A stretch of 64,000 nucleotides of DNA, taken from the NCBI GenBank assembly GCA_017471045.1, contig JAFUWZ010000011.1, positions 124,001-188,000 on the forward strand, in the 5' to 3' direction. This document shows positions 1 to 8,931 of the stretch, one piece after another. Under the pieces are notes generated by a model, which searched no databases, was not told the origin of the DNA, and was given only the letters and a program-made list of their open reading frames with translations. The stretch comes from Bacteroidales bacterium. Its GTDB lineage: Bacteria; Bacteroidota; Bacteroidia; Bacteroidales; UBA932. Both the position numbers and the translations under genes were made by a program. The stretch's first letter is position 1. Every line of letters starts with the position of its first letter.

Positions 1-725
1 ACCAGGGCCTTGAACTCCTCAGGCGTGCCGAAGCGCGAGCTCAAGGCGAAGAAGTTGGATACCTGGTAGCCGAAAGAGCCGTAATAGGGGTGCTCCTGGA
101 GCGCCATGATCTGGAGGACATTATAGCCCAAGTCGGCCACCTTCGGCAGGACATCCCGCCGGAAATCCTCGAAGGAAGCGACTTTCTCTTCCTCCGAACT
201 CATCCCGATATGACACTCATAGATCAGGGGATGGGGCCGCTTGCCGGCCCGGCCGTGCTTCCAGACATAGGGTTGCGCCGGGTCCCAGACCTGGGCGCAG
301 AAAAGCTTCGTCTCCGGGTCCTGGACGCAGCGCGTCGCATAGGAAGGCAGGCGTTCGGCCCCTCCGCCGGGCCACTCGATGAACAGTTTGTACAGTTGCC
401 CGTGGTGCAGGAAAAGGGGCGGTAGACGCAGTTCCCAGGTCCCGCCGCCGACCGGCTGCAGGGCATAACCCGCGGTACGGCACCAGTTGTTGCACTCTCC
501 GATGAGGTAGATCCGGGCGGCATGGGGCGCCCACTCGCGGAACACCCAGGATCCGTCCGCTTCCCGATGCAGACCGTAATACAGGTGATTGTTGATGCCT
601 GCGGAGAGCGACCCGCCCACGGCGAAACGGTCCCGGGTCTCCAGGATCCGCCGGTGACGCGCATCGATCGCGTCCGCGAAGGGCCTCAGGTACGGATCCG
701 CCTCGTAAATCATTTTCGTTTTCAT
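1..725 (-). CDS. glgB: 1,4-alpha-glucan branching enzyme, N-terminal part (cut by window start)
   Basis: Branching enzyme that makes alpha-1,6 branches in glycogen. The visible 241 N-terminal residues read MKTKMIYEADPYLRPF, then a CBM48-type beta-sandwich (VFREWAPHAARIYLIGECNNW) and the start of the GH13 barrel (YECHIGMSSEEEK, LGYNVLQIMALQEHPYYGSFGYQVSNFFALSSRFGTPEE). The wording of these blocks is that of the eukaryote-like branching enzyme common in Bacteroidetes. The catalytic residues lie beyond the window edge, so intactness cannot be judged. The ATG at 725-723 is 5 nt after the xseB stop, so it is probably co-transcribed with xseA and xseB. Confidence 0.93.
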   Translation of the reverse strand, partial: MKTKMIYEADPYLRPFADAIDARHRRILETRDRFAVGGSLSAGINNHLYYGLHREADGSWVFREWAPHAARIYLIGECNNWCRTAGYALQPVGGGTWELRLPPLFLHHGQLYKLFIEWPGGGAERLPSYATRCVQDPETKLFCAQVWDPAQPYVWKHGRAGKRPHPLIYECHIGMSSEEEKVASFEDFRRDVLPKVADLGYNVLQIMALQEHPYYGSFGYQVSNFFALSSRFGTPEEFKAL

Positions 726-730
726 AGCGT

Positions 731-916
731 TCAACCGTCTATGGCGTCCACCTTGTCGCGCACGCCGCGCAGGTATTCCCGGCAACGGGCGGAGAGTTCC
801 TCCGCCTGATGCACATACTTGTCGATGTCATCGATGCCGGTCGCCGGATCCTCCACCTTGGCCAGGATATCCTCCAGGGCCGCGACCGCCTTGGCATAGT
901 CAAACTTTTTTTCCAT
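731..916 (-). CDS. xseB: Exodeoxyribonuclease VII small subunit
   Basis: 61-aa helical protein (MEKKFDYAKAVAALEDILAK...) matching the usual size and the F-[DE]-x-A-x-x-x-LE-x-I-L pattern of XseB. Several small subunits bind each large subunit of exonuclease VII, which degrades single-stranded DNA to oligonucleotides. The gene overlaps the end of xseA by 17 bp (900-916), so the two are probably translationally coupled. It is followed after 5 nt by glgB. Confidence 0.92.
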   Translation of the reverse strand: MEKKFDYAKAVAALEDILAKVEDPATGIDDIDKYVHQAEELSARCREYLRGVRDKVDAIDG

Positions 917-2015
917 CTACCGTACAATTCAATTGTCCGTCGGCGAACAGCACGTTCACCCGGTCGCCGACCTGCACAGGGGCGGCCTGCTTGAGAATGA
1001 CGCCCCGCCCGTCCGTGGCCAGCGCATAACCCCGGGACAGGATGCCGCGGGGGTCCGCCGCCTTGATCCGTGAAGCGAGCAGCTCGACCTGCGAAGACAT
1101 CGCATTGAGCTTGTTCACGAACGCCAGGCGCAGGCGCGCAATAAAACTCGAAATACGCTCATCCTCAGCCATATATGCATCCAGGAGAAGATCCGCCAGC
1201 GCGGTCGGGGTCTTGACGTCGCGGTAGGCGACCAGGTCCGCGACATGGCGGTCCCGGTCGTGTCCGATCGCCGTAAAGACCGGGATGTCGCAGTTCGCAA
1301 TGTTCCAGCACAGGCCGTAGTCGTCGAAACAGGCCAGATCGAAGTTGGATCCGCCGCCCCGCAGGATCAGGATGGCGTCGTAGGGATCCCGGGCGGCCAT
1401 CGCCGCATCCAGGGCGTCCGAAATGGACGCGGGCGCCGCCTCTCCCTGCATCGTCGCCTCGAAGAGGTCTACCCGGAAACGGAAGCCGTACTCATTCTCC
1501 GTCAAGTGATGCAGGAAATCCCCCCAGCCGGCGGCCGTGGGGGCCGAGATGACGGCCAGCGCGTAAGGCAGGTCCGGCAGGGTGAGGGCCGTCCGCTGGC
1601 GGTCCAGCAGGCCCTCCGCCTCCAGCCGGGCGAGGGTCTCGCGCCGGAGACGCTCCTGCTCGCCGAGGGTCAGCCCGGGGTCCAGTTCGTCGATCGTCAG
1701 GGACAGGCCGTACAGCTCGCTGTAGCCGACCTGCACCCGCGCCAGGATCGTCATCCCGGCCTGCAGGTCGGAGCCGGTCACCTCCCGGAAATAGCGCGAC
1801 AGCAGGCCGTACCGGGACTTCCAGATGATCGCCTTGGCCTTGGCGACGGCCCGGCCGCCCTCGCTCTGGACCAGGTCGAGGTAGCAGTGGCCGCCGGCCT
1901 TGATGCTGATGGAACTGATCTCCGCCCGCACCCGGATCTTGTCCGGAAACAGGTCCTCGATCCCCCCTCTCAAACCCCGCTGCAAAGTCAGCAGATCTAC
2001 AAAATCGTTTTCCAT
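900..2015 (-). CDS. xseA: Exodeoxyribonuclease VII large subunit
   Basis: Catalytic subunit of ExoVII. An N-terminal OB-fold (about residues 15-105, IRVRAEISSISIKAGGHCYLDLVQ) is followed by the exonuclease domain with RGGGSNFDLACFDD and AIGHDRDRHVADLVAYRDVKTPTALADLL, both diagnostic. At 371 aa it is shorter than the E. coli protein (456 aa), mainly through a reduced coiled-coil and tail, as is common in Bacteroidetes. I start at the ATG at 2015; an in-frame GTG sits one codon upstream (2018). It is divergent from engB. Confidence 0.95.
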   Translation of the reverse strand: MENDFVDLLTLQRGLRGGIEDLFPDKIRVRAEISSISIKAGGHCYLDLVQSEGGRAVAKAKAIIWKSRYGLLSRYFREVTGSDLQAGMTILARVQVGYSELYGLSLTIDELDPGLTLGEQERLRRETLARLEAEGLLDRQRTALTLPDLPYALAVISAPTAAGWGDFLHHLTENEYGFRFRVDLFEATMQGEAAPASISDALDAAMAARDPYDAILILRGGGSNFDLACFDDYGLCWNIANCDIPVFTAIGHDRDRHVADLVAYRDVKTPTALADLLLDAYMAEDERISSFIARLRLAFVNKLNAMSSQVELLASRIKAADPRGILSRGYALATDGRGVILKQAAPVQVGDRVNVLFADGQLNCTVDGKKV

Positions 2016-2067
2016 CACAAAGCGTTACGAACTCATGCAAATGTAACAAAAATTAAAGGGTTTTTGC

Positions 2068-2075
2068 TATCTTTG
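2068..2075 (+). promoter_or_regulatory. Bacteroidetes -7 promoter box for engB-prs-der
   Basis: TATCTTTG matches the Bacteroidetes sigma-70 -7 consensus TAnnTTTG. It lies 21 nt before the engB ATG (2097) in the divergent xseA-engB spacer. A clear TTTG -33 element is not visible at the usual distance. An AGGAAAGG stretch just before the ATG could act as a ribosome binding site, which is otherwise rare here. Confidence 0.6.
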
Positions 2076-2096
2076 CGAAGCAATTGAGGAAAGGAT

Positions 2097-2693
2097 ATGA
2101 AGATTGTTTCAGCCCGATTCGCCGGAAGCAGTGTCCGGACTGACCGGAAACCGGCTCCGGCTCTGCCGGAGTTCGCCTTCATCGGCAGGTCCAACGTCGG
2201 CAAGTCGTCCCTGATCAACATGCTCACCGGCCACAGCAAGCTTGCGATGACCTCTTCGACGCCCGGCAAGACCCGGGTTGTCAACCACTTCCTCATCAAC
2301 GAGCGCTGGTACCTGGTGGACCTGCCCGGATACGGCTACGCCAAACTCTCCCAGAAAGGGCGGGAGGAGCTGCGCGGCATTGTCCGGGACTACATCTTCC
2401 ATTCGCAGGAGATGGTGACGCTTTTCGTCCTGATCGACAGCCGCCATGATATCGGCGCGGCCGACTGGGACTTCCTCTGCGACCTCGGCGAGAACGGCAT
2501 TCCCTTCTCGATCGTTTTCACGAAGTGTGACAAACTGGGGCCCGTCGCCCTGGAGCGCCAGATCGCCCGCGACCGGGAAAAGCTGCTGAAACTGTGGGAA
2601 GAACTGCCTCCCTGCTTCCTGAGTTCGTCCGAGACCGGACGGGGACGGGACGAAATCCTCTCCTATATCGAGTCCATTTTATCTGCAACATAG
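2097..2693 (+). CDS. engB: Ribosome biogenesis GTPase EngB/YsxC
   Basis: 198-aa TRAFAC GTPase needed for assembly of the large ribosomal subunit. G1 loop GRSNVGKS at residues 30-37, G2 threonine in STPGKT, G3 DLPGYG at 75-80, G4 TKCD in the C-terminal third. Length is typical of YihA/YsxC. It is the first gene of a tight plus-strand run (prs starts 2 nt after its stop; then a small membrane protein and der), which groups ribosome assembly GTPases with nucleotide precursor synthesis. Confidence 0.97.
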   Translation: MKIVSARFAGSSVRTDRKPAPALPEFAFIGRSNVGKSSLINMLTGHSKLAMTSSTPGKTRVVNHFLINERWYLVDLPGYGYAKLSQKGREELRGIVRDYIFHSQEMVTLFVLIDSRHDIGAADWDFLCDLGENGIPFSIVFTKCDKLGPVALERQIARDREKLLKLWEELPPCFLSSSETGRGRDEILSYIESILSAT

Positions 2694-2695
2694 TC

Positions 2696-3673
2696 ATGAT
2701 CAAAGAACACCGCATTGAATTGTTTGCCTGCCGCGCATCCAAAGATTTTGCCCTCAAAGTTATTGACGAGCTGAACTCGTCCCGCGAAGAAGGGGAAGGG
2801 TCCTACCGGCTCGGAGACTTGGTTGTAACTCCTTTCAGCGACGGCGAGTTCCAGCCCGCTTTCACGGAGAGCGTGCGCGGCGCCACGGTCTTTGTCATCC
2901 AGTCCACTTTCCCGCCGACCGACAACCTGATGGAGCTCCTGCTGACCATCGATGCCGCCAAGCGCGCCTCCGCCGACAAGGTGATCGCCGTGATCCCTTA
3001 TTTCGGCTGGGCCCGCCAGGACCGCAAGGACCGGCCCCGCGTCTCGATCGGCGCCAAGCTGGTCGCCAACCTGCTCAAGGCGGCCGGCGCGGACCGCGTG
3101 ATGACCTGCGACCTCCACGCCGACCAGATCCAAGGTTTCTTTGATTTCCCCGTCGACCATATCTATGCCAGCAAGGTGTTCATCCCCTTCATCAAGTCGA
3201 TGAACATTGAGAACCTGGCGATCGCCGCCCCGGATATGGGCGGCGCCAAACGGGCCAACTCCTATGCCCGCGAGCTGGGATGCCCGGTCGTGATCTGCCA
3301 CAAGACCCGCGAGCGCGCCAACGTCGTCTCCTCCATCACCGCCATCGGCGAAGTGGAGGGCAAGAACATCATCATCGTCGATGACATGATCGACACGGCG
3401 GGCACGCTGAGCAAGGCGGCCGACGTCCTGATGGCCAAGGGAGCCGCCAGCGTGATGGCCTGCGCCAGCCACGGCATCCTGTCCGGCAAGGCCTACGAAA
3501 ACATCAACAACTCGGCCCTCAAGGAAGTCTATATCACCGACACCATTCCGCTCACGACCGATCCCTCCGTCGATACGGGCAAGATCAAGGTCATCTCCAT
3601 GACCGGCGTCTTCGCCCGCATCATCCGCAAGATCTACAACTACGAGCCGATCAGCTCCGAATTTATCCACTAG
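2696..3673 (+). CDS. prs: Ribose-phosphate pyrophosphokinase (PRPP synthetase)
   Basis: Makes PRPP from ribose 5-phosphate and ATP for purine, pyrimidine, His, Trp and NAD synthesis. Diagnostic segments are FSDGEFQPAF near residue 50, RQDRKDRPR near 107, DLHADQIQGFF, and the PRPP-binding loop IIIVDDMIDTAGT near 225. The ATG at 2696 gives 325 aa, the normal family length; the frame stays open upstream inside engB, but those codons are not family-like. It sits 2 nt after engB, so translation is likely coupled. Confidence 0.96.
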   Translation: MIKEHRIELFACRASKDFALKVIDELNSSREEGEGSYRLGDLVVTPFSDGEFQPAFTESVRGATVFVIQSTFPPTDNLMELLLTIDAAKRASADKVIAVIPYFGWARQDRKDRPRVSIGAKLVANLLKAAGADRVMTCDLHADQIQGFFDFPVDHIYASKVFIPFIKSMNIENLAIAAPDMGGAKRANSYARELGCPVVICHKTRERANVVSSITAIGEVEGKNIIIVDDMIDTAGTLSKAADVLMAKGAASVMACASHGILSGKAYENINNSALKEVYITDTIPLTTDPSVDTGKIKVISMTGVFARIIRKIYNYEPISSEFIH

Positions 3674-3680
3674 TCCGCCC

Positions 3681-3938
3681 ATGACCCTTTTCCTTGTCAC
3701 ACTCTTCCTCGTCGCGCTCGGCGTCTTCGGAATGTGTTTCAACATCATTTTCCGGAAAGACGGCGCGTTCCCCGAATACGAGGTCGGTTCCAACAAGGAA
3801 ATGCGCAAGCTCGGAATCCGCTGCATGAAAGAAGAGATGGCCGAGCTGGACCGGACATCGGCCCCAAGCCCGCACGCAGGGTGCACCGGCAGCCCGGACC
3901 CTTCCTGCGAAGGCTGCAGCCTGTACAAAAAAGCATAA
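3681..3938 (+). CDS. Small single-pass membrane protein with Cys-rich tail
   Basis: 85-aa protein with one N-terminal transmembrane helix (residues 2-22, [20 protein letters not shown]) and a basic stop-transfer (RK). A short cytosolic region follows, with [17 protein letters not shown] and Cys residues at the end ([18 protein letters not shown]). The FP-x(6)-NKEM-RK-x-GI block resembles a family of small uncharacterised Bacteroidetes membrane proteins; I recall no function. The Cys pattern could bind metal, but this is a guess. It lies 7 nt after prs and 4 nt before der, so it is part of that operon. Confidence 0.75.
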   Translation: MTLFLVTLFLVALGVFGMCFNIIFRKDGAFPEYEVGSNKEMRKLGIRCMKEEMAELDRTSAPSPHAGCTGSPDPSCEGCSLYKKA

Positions 3939-3942
3939 CACC

Positions 3943-5253
3943 ATGGCACTCGTCTCCATCGTCGGCCGGCCGAATGTCGGCAAGTCCACCTTGTTTAACC
4001 GCCTCGTCGGCATGCGCAAAGCCATCGTCGACGACACTGCGGGCGTGACCCGCGACCGGCACTATGGCCGCTGCGAGTGGTGCGGCCGGGAGTTCTCCGT
4101 CGTCGATACCGGTGGCTACACGACCAACTCGGACGACGTCTTCGAAGCTGCGATCCGCCGCCAGGTCCAGATCGCGATCGACGAGTCGGACGTGATCCTC
4201 TTCATGGTCGAGGCCGCGACCGGCATCACCGATTACGACGCCGACATCGCCGACGTGCTGCGCCGCTCCCAGAAGCCCGTGGTCCTCTGCGTCAACAAGG
4301 TGGATACCGGCGCCAAGGTCTTCGACACCTACCAGTTCTACGGGCTGGGCCTGGGCGAGATCTGGAGCATTTCCGCAGCCAACGGCAGCGGGACGGGCGA
4401 CCTGCTGGACGAGATCGTGCGCGTGCTGCCCCCGGACGAAGGGCCCGAACCGGTGGACCGGCCCGACCTGCCGCACGTGGCGATCGTCGGCAAGCCCAAT
4501 GTCGGCAAATCCTCGCTGACCAACGCCCTGCTGGGCGAAGAGCGCAACATCGTCACACCCGTCGCCGGCACGACGCGCGACTCGATCACGACCCATTTCA
4601 ACAAGTTCGGGCACGAATTCATGCTGGTGGACACCGCGGGCATGCGGCGCAAGTCCAAGGTCCACGAAGACCTGGAGTTCTATTCGGTGCTGCGCTCCAT
4701 CCGCGCCATCGAGAACGCCGACGTGTGCGTGCTGATGATCGACGCGACGCAGGGGATGGAGGCGCAGGACATGAACGTGTTCAACCTGATCGTGCGCAAC
4801 CGCAAGGGATGCGTGATCGTGGTCAACAAGTGGGATCTTTTCGAGAAGGAGAGCAACACGATGCGCGACTACACCGAGGCTCTGCGGCGGCGGATCGCCC
4901 CGTTCGACGACGTGCCGATCATCTTCACGTCCGTGACGCAGAAGCAGCGGATCCTCAATGTGCTGGACGCCATCGCGGACGTGGCCGCGAATTATGTGCA
5001 GAAGATCCCGACGGCTCGCCTGAACGAGGCGCTGCTCCCCGTCATCGAGGAGACGCCTCCCCCGGCGTGGAAGGGCAAATATGTGAAGATCAAGTATATC
5101 ACGCAACTCCCGACCCGCTTCCCGTCGTTTGCGTTCTTCTGCAACCTGCCGCAGTATGTGAAGGACCCTTACAAGCGCTTCCTGGAGAACCAGTTGCGCG
5201 ACCATTTCAACTTCTGCGGCTGTCCCATCCAGATCTTCATCCGGCAGAAATAG
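3943..5253 (+). CDS. der: GTPase Der (EngA), ribosome biogenesis
   Basis: 436-aa double-GTPase essential for 50S maturation. The first G domain has GRPNVGKST at residues 8-16 and DTGG; the second has GKPNVGKSS near 182, DTAGM and NKWD. A C-terminal KH-like domain follows (about 350-436, [22 protein letters not shown]). Length and order are canonical. It is the last gene of the engB-prs operon and converges on the NtrY-like kinase, with a long hairpin between them. Confidence 0.97.
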   Translation: MALVSIVGRPNVGKSTLFNRLVGMRKAIVDDTAGVTRDRHYGRCEWCGREFSVVDTGGYTTNSDDVFEAAIRRQVQIAIDESDVILFMVEAATGITDYDADIADVLRRSQKPVVLCVNKVDTGAKVFDTYQFYGLGLGEIWSISAANGSGTGDLLDEIVRVLPPDEGPEPVDRPDLPHVAIVGKPNVGKSSLTNALLGEERNIVTPVAGTTRDSITTHFNKFGHEFMLVDTAGMRRKSKVHEDLEFYSVLRSIRAIENADVCVLMIDATQGMEAQDMNVFNLIVRNRKGCVIVVNKWDLFEKESNTMRDYTEALRRRIAPFDDVPIIFTSVTQKQRILNVLDAIADVAANYVQKIPTARLNEALLPVIEETPPPAWKGKYVKIKYITQLPTRFPSFAFFCNLPQYVKDPYKRFLENQLRDHFNFCGCPIQIFIRQK

Positions 5254-5255
5254 CA

Positions 5256-5349
5256 GCCGGACACGGGAAGCGCCTGTGCACGGCCGGAAGCGGAAATGAA
5301 CCCTGTCGGGGAATGCTTCCAGCCATGCACAGGCGCTTCCCGTGCCGGC
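5256..5349. repeat. Long inverted repeat between convergent der and NtrY-like kinase genes
   Basis: Left arm CACGGGAAGCGCCTGTGCA (5262-5280) and right arm TGCACAGGCGCTTCCCGTG (5326-5344) are perfect reverse complements. GCCGG/CCGGC extends the stem outward across a 1-nt bulge, and GGCCGGAAGC / GCTTCCAGCC extends it inward with two mismatches. The total stem is about 35 bp with a loop near 23 nt. There is no T-run, so it is not a standard intrinsic terminator. It could be a bidirectional 3' end structure or a REP-like element. Confidence 0.85.
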
Positions 5350-5361
5350 ACCGTCCCGCCG

Positions 5362-8300
5362 CTAACGGGGATAGCGGATGGTGAAACAGGCGCCGCCCAG
5401 CACGAAGGAAGTGGAATACGCGATGGTCGCGCCGCATTTCTCCAGGATGCTGCGGCTGATGGCCAGGCCCAGGCCTGTGCCGCTGCTCTTGGTCGTGAAG
5501 TTGGGCGTGAAGAGCCGGGAGCGGTTCTCTTCGGCCACGCCGCGGCCGTTATCCTCCACGACGATGTCGTAGAACCCATCCTCCCGGGACTGGCGCAGTT
5601 GCACCAGGATGTGTCCCAGGACGGGTTCTTTGCCGTCTTCCACCTCTTCCTGCCGCCGGGCTTCCACCGCTTGTACCGCATTGGCGACCAGGTTGACGAT
5701 CACGCGTGTCAGCTGGGGTTTCGGCCCCATCACGGTCGTCCCTTCCAGGCCCAGGTAGGAGAATTCGATCTCGTCCTTGTTGTCGAACATCGATATTTCT
5801 TCCCGGATCAGGGCATCCAGGTCGATCGGCGTCGATTCTTCGCTGTACAGCTTGGCAAAGGTGGAGAACTCATTGGCCGTCTCCGTCAGGATGTCGATGT
5901 GGTCCAGGACGACCGAGGAGACTTCGTCAAACTTTTCCTCCCAGTCGGGAGCGTTGCGCTGCTTGAGCCGGATCAGGCGCTGGATCTGGAGCTTCATCGG
6001 GGTCAGCGGGTTCTTGATCTCGTGGGCGACCTGGCGGGCCATCGCGCTCCAGGCCTTGTCCCGCTCGGCCTGCGCCAGCTGCTTGGTGCTGCGCGTCAGG
6101 TCTCCGACCATGCGGTTGTAGGACTGCACCAGGGAGGTGATCTCGTCCTCACTGTCGTACTGGATGTATTCCAGGCTCTCGACGTCCGCGGCATTCATCT
6201 TCTTGCCCATGAGCTCCAGGGGCTTGAACATCTTGCCGACGATGGCACGGATCATGAAACGGGCGATGATCAGCAGGATCAGGAAGACGGTGAGCATCGT
6301 GACGAAGTGCATCACGGCATCCATGTTCAGGTCGTAATTCTCCTCCGTGTAGGGGGAGCTCATCAGCGCGAGCATCTTCCCTTCCGCATTGCGGACCGGG
6401 GCATACAGGGCGTTGTACGGCTTGCCGCTGATCCGCTCGAGCTGGATGAAGAAGCGCTTGTTCTCGTGCGTGACATGGTGGAAGGCAACCTGGTTGACGC
6501 GGCACCCCAGCAGCATCCGGTCGAAGATCTCGGGCGTCGTCGAGTCAAAGACCTTGCCATCCGTCCCATAGAGGGAAATGTCAGCCTTCATCGCATTGCT
6601 CGTCGCTTCCAGGGCGTCCCTGAACTCCTTGGTGCCCAGATCATCGGTACCCTGCGCGTCCCGGCAGGCATCCTCGAGCATCGCCCGGATGGAATTGACC
6701 TTGTCCGACATCATCGCATCCAGGTTCTCCCGGCTCCGCTCGTACACGAAAAACACGCTCACGGAGGCCATGGCGACCAGGGTGACCACCAGGGACAGGA
6801 CCAGGATGCTGGACACGCGGGAGCGGAAATAATTCTTCTCGAACACGCTTGCGGGCGGGCGGCGCCGGGTCAGGACCAGCAGGGTCAGGGCGAAAAAGGC
6901 GACCAGGGCCAGGAACACGACGCCGACCACGTAGCGGGTCGCCTTGACCCGCGGCCGGGAAATCAGGATGACATCCTCGTCGGAGATACGGTTGATGAAA
7001 TGAAGGAAACTGTCCTCGACATAGCGGGACTGCGCCGTCTCGTAAATGATATGTTTCTGCTTGTCGTTAAGGAGGGTCGGATACGCGAAGTTGCCCCGCA
7101 GCGCCACCAGTTCGCGGTTGGAGTATTTGGCGTAGTCGTAATTGGAGGGGATGAGCACCTTGCCGGGAGCGGATACGCCCAGCAGCGTCGAGTAGCCTTT
7201 GTCCTGTTTGTTGGCCTTGGGCTCCAGTTCGACCAGCATCTGCGTCACCCCGGAGTATGCGTTGTAATAACGGAACAGGCCTTTATAGACGGCGTGGATG
7301 CCGGCCGGATTGGAATACAAGAAGCGGGATCCCTTGGCAACCGGCTCTCCCCCTTCCAGCTTGCGCCGCAGGAATTCGGCCGCTTCGGGCGTCGCGCTTT
7401 TCTCATTGAGCAGATAGACCGAGATGTCATAGTCCTGGACGAAGCGGGACAAGTAGTTCTCCGTCATGCGGTTCAGGATGAGGCTGGCGCTGTTGGGCAG
7501 GCCGGCGACAGCCGCGAACACGCCGTCACGCTCGATCGGGCGTTCGAGGGAGCGGAGGTTCAGTTCCGCGACGATGTCCCGGTCGATCGACAGGCGGTTG
7601 GCCCACACGGCCTGGCGGTTCTCCTCCCGGTGGTACCCGGCCACCGCGGCCACGAGGATCAGCGTGAGGGAGAAAACCAGGGAAAGGACGATGCGGACGG
7701 GGGCGGAAAAGGCATCCACGCGCAGGTGCAGCCAGCGGACAAGGGCCGGACGCAGCATCTGCAGCAGCAGCGGGACCAGGACCAGCAGGCCGATGAAAAA
7801 CAGATAGACCAGCCCGGTATAGAGCGACAGTTCGTTGAGCTTGTAGATCTCCAGCGAGATCCCCGAGTTGAGCGCGATGCTCCGGACCGCGAAGACCGCA
7901 TAGACCCAAATCCCCACGATCAGCAGGAGGATCAGGACGGCGGAAAGGGCGAGCAGGACCGTGCCGTGCCGGGATGCCCGGATCCGGCGGTACAGATCCA
8001 TCCGGATGAAATACGTGCCCGTCACCAGCAGGATGAGGCCGATGTTGATGATGAAGACGGCGCCCAGGGAGTACAGGATGTTCCCGTCGGCATAGACCCC
8101 GGGAGAGAAAATGCTGCCTGGCGCATAGGAGGCCATGCGCCCCCAGACATACAGGGCCATGGTCGCCGCCAGCAGGAGGGGCACCACGAACGCATAGCGC
8201 CGGAGCGACTTCCTGTTGTGCAGGAAGAGCAGGCCCGCCGCCGCGAAAAAGGCATAGGCGATCCAGATGAAGGCCGAATTCTTCAACGGGTCCCGCTGCA

Positions 8301-8931
8301 GGGACTCCGACATCACCTTGAAGACCGGCTTCCCGTCCAGCTCGACCGTCGTCCCGCCCGAATAGGAGAGTGGACGGATGGCATAGCGGGCCGGCAGCTT
8401 CAGCCGGCGGTTGACGCGGTTGGACTGGCGCACGTTGTTTTCGTCCAGCAGTTCCAGCCCCCCGATGACTTCGATATCGTCCTGCACCCGGCTCTTGACC
8501 AGGTACCACTTCGGCCCCATGCAGATCAGGGAAGGTTCGCCGGTCACGGCGGTCAGGGGCGACTCGTACTGCGCCTTGGGATTGGCAAACATCGGATACA
8601 CCATCCGGTGCGAGATGTCGTCGTTCTTGAGGGAGAACTGGTTGCACCAGGAACGGAGGGTGTCGCCGACGTACTTGTAGATGACCATGTCCTCCGGCAG
8701 GGAGACCAGCTCCAGCCAGCTCTCATCGGGCTCGCTGAGCGTCTCCAGCATGTAGGCTTCCAGCCGGATCATCCGCTTGGAGACCCGGCGTGCCACCCGG
8801 TGCGCCTCGCCCTCGGTATCCACGCTGCCGGCGTTGAACGGCAGCGTAAACAGGAGGAAGCCCACGCTGACGGCCAGCAGGGCCAGGGCGATGTATTCTC
8901 CGAGACGTATGTTTTTCCAGCCGGTTTTCAT
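5362..8931 (-). CDS. Large NtrY-like membrane sensor histidine kinase
   Basis: 1189-aa sensor kinase. An N-terminal TM helix (about 13-32) and an extracytoplasmic region are followed by a polytopic block of several helices (about 225-430), a second extracytoplasmic region, further TM helices near 660-720, another periplasmic domain, a TM helix and a HAMP region (FMIRAIVGKMFKPLELMG). HisKA has ARQVAHEIKNPLTPMKLQ with His970, then HATPase with RLFTPNFTTKSSGTGLGLA. HEIKNPLTP is the NtrY signature. The start codon overlaps the rlmH stop by 4 nt. No response regulator is adjacent; the NtrX-like gene at 50.56 kb is a candidate partner. Confidence 0.9.
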   Translation of the reverse strand: MKTGWKNIRLGEYIALALLAVSVGFLLFTLPFNAGSVDTEGEAHRVARRVSKRMIRLEAYMLETLSEPDESWLELVSLPEDMVIYKYVGDTLRSWCNQFSLKNDDISHRMVYPMFANPKAQYESPLTAVTGEPSLICMGPKWYLVKSRVQDDIEVIGGLELLDENNVRQSNRVNRRLKLPARYAIRPLSYSGGTTVELDGKPVFKVMSESLQRDPLKNSAFIWIAYAFFAAAGLLFLHNRKSLRRYAFVVPLLLAATMALYVWGRMASYAPGSIFSPGVYADGNILYSLGAVFIINIGLILLVTGTYFIRMDLYRRIRASRHGTVLLALSAVLILLLIVGIWVYAVFAVRSIALNSGISLEIYKLNELSLYTGLVYLFFIGLLVLVPLLLQMLRPALVRWLHLRVDAFSAPVRIVLSLVFSLTLILVAAVAGYHREENRQAVWANRLSIDRDIVAELNLRSLERPIERDGVFAAVAGLPNSASLILNRMTENYLSRFVQDYDISVYLLNEKSATPEAAEFLRRKLEGGEPVAKGSRFLYSNPAGIHAVYKGLFRYYNAYSGVTQMLVELEPKANKQDKGYSTLLGVSAPGKVLIPSNYDYAKYSNRELVALRGNFAYPTLLNDKQKHIIYETAQSRYVEDSFLHFINRISDEDVILISRPRVKATRYVVGVVFLALVAFFALTLLVLTRRRPPASVFEKNYFRSRVSSILVLSLVVTLVAMASVSVFFVYERSRENLDAMMSDKVNSIRAMLEDACRDAQGTDDLGTKEFRDALEATSNAMKADISLYGTDGKVFDSTTPEIFDRMLLGCRVNQVAFHHVTHENKRFFIQLERISGKPYNALYAPVRNAEGKMLALMSSPYTEENYDLNMDAVMHFVTMLTVFLILLIIARFMIRAIVGKMFKPLELMGKKMNAADVESLEYIQYDSEDEITSLVQSYNRMVGDLTRSTKQLAQAERDKAWSAMARQVAHEIKNPLTPMKLQIQRLIRLKQRNAPDWEEKFDEVSSVVLDHIDILTETANEFSTFAKLYSEESTPIDLDALIREEISMFDNKDEIEFSYLGLEGTTVMGPKPQLTRVIVNLVANAVQAVEARRQEEVEDGKEPVLGHILVQLRQSREDGFYDIVVEDNGRGVAEENRSRLFTPNFTTKSSGTGLGLAISRSILEKCGATIAYSTSFVLGGACFTIRYPR

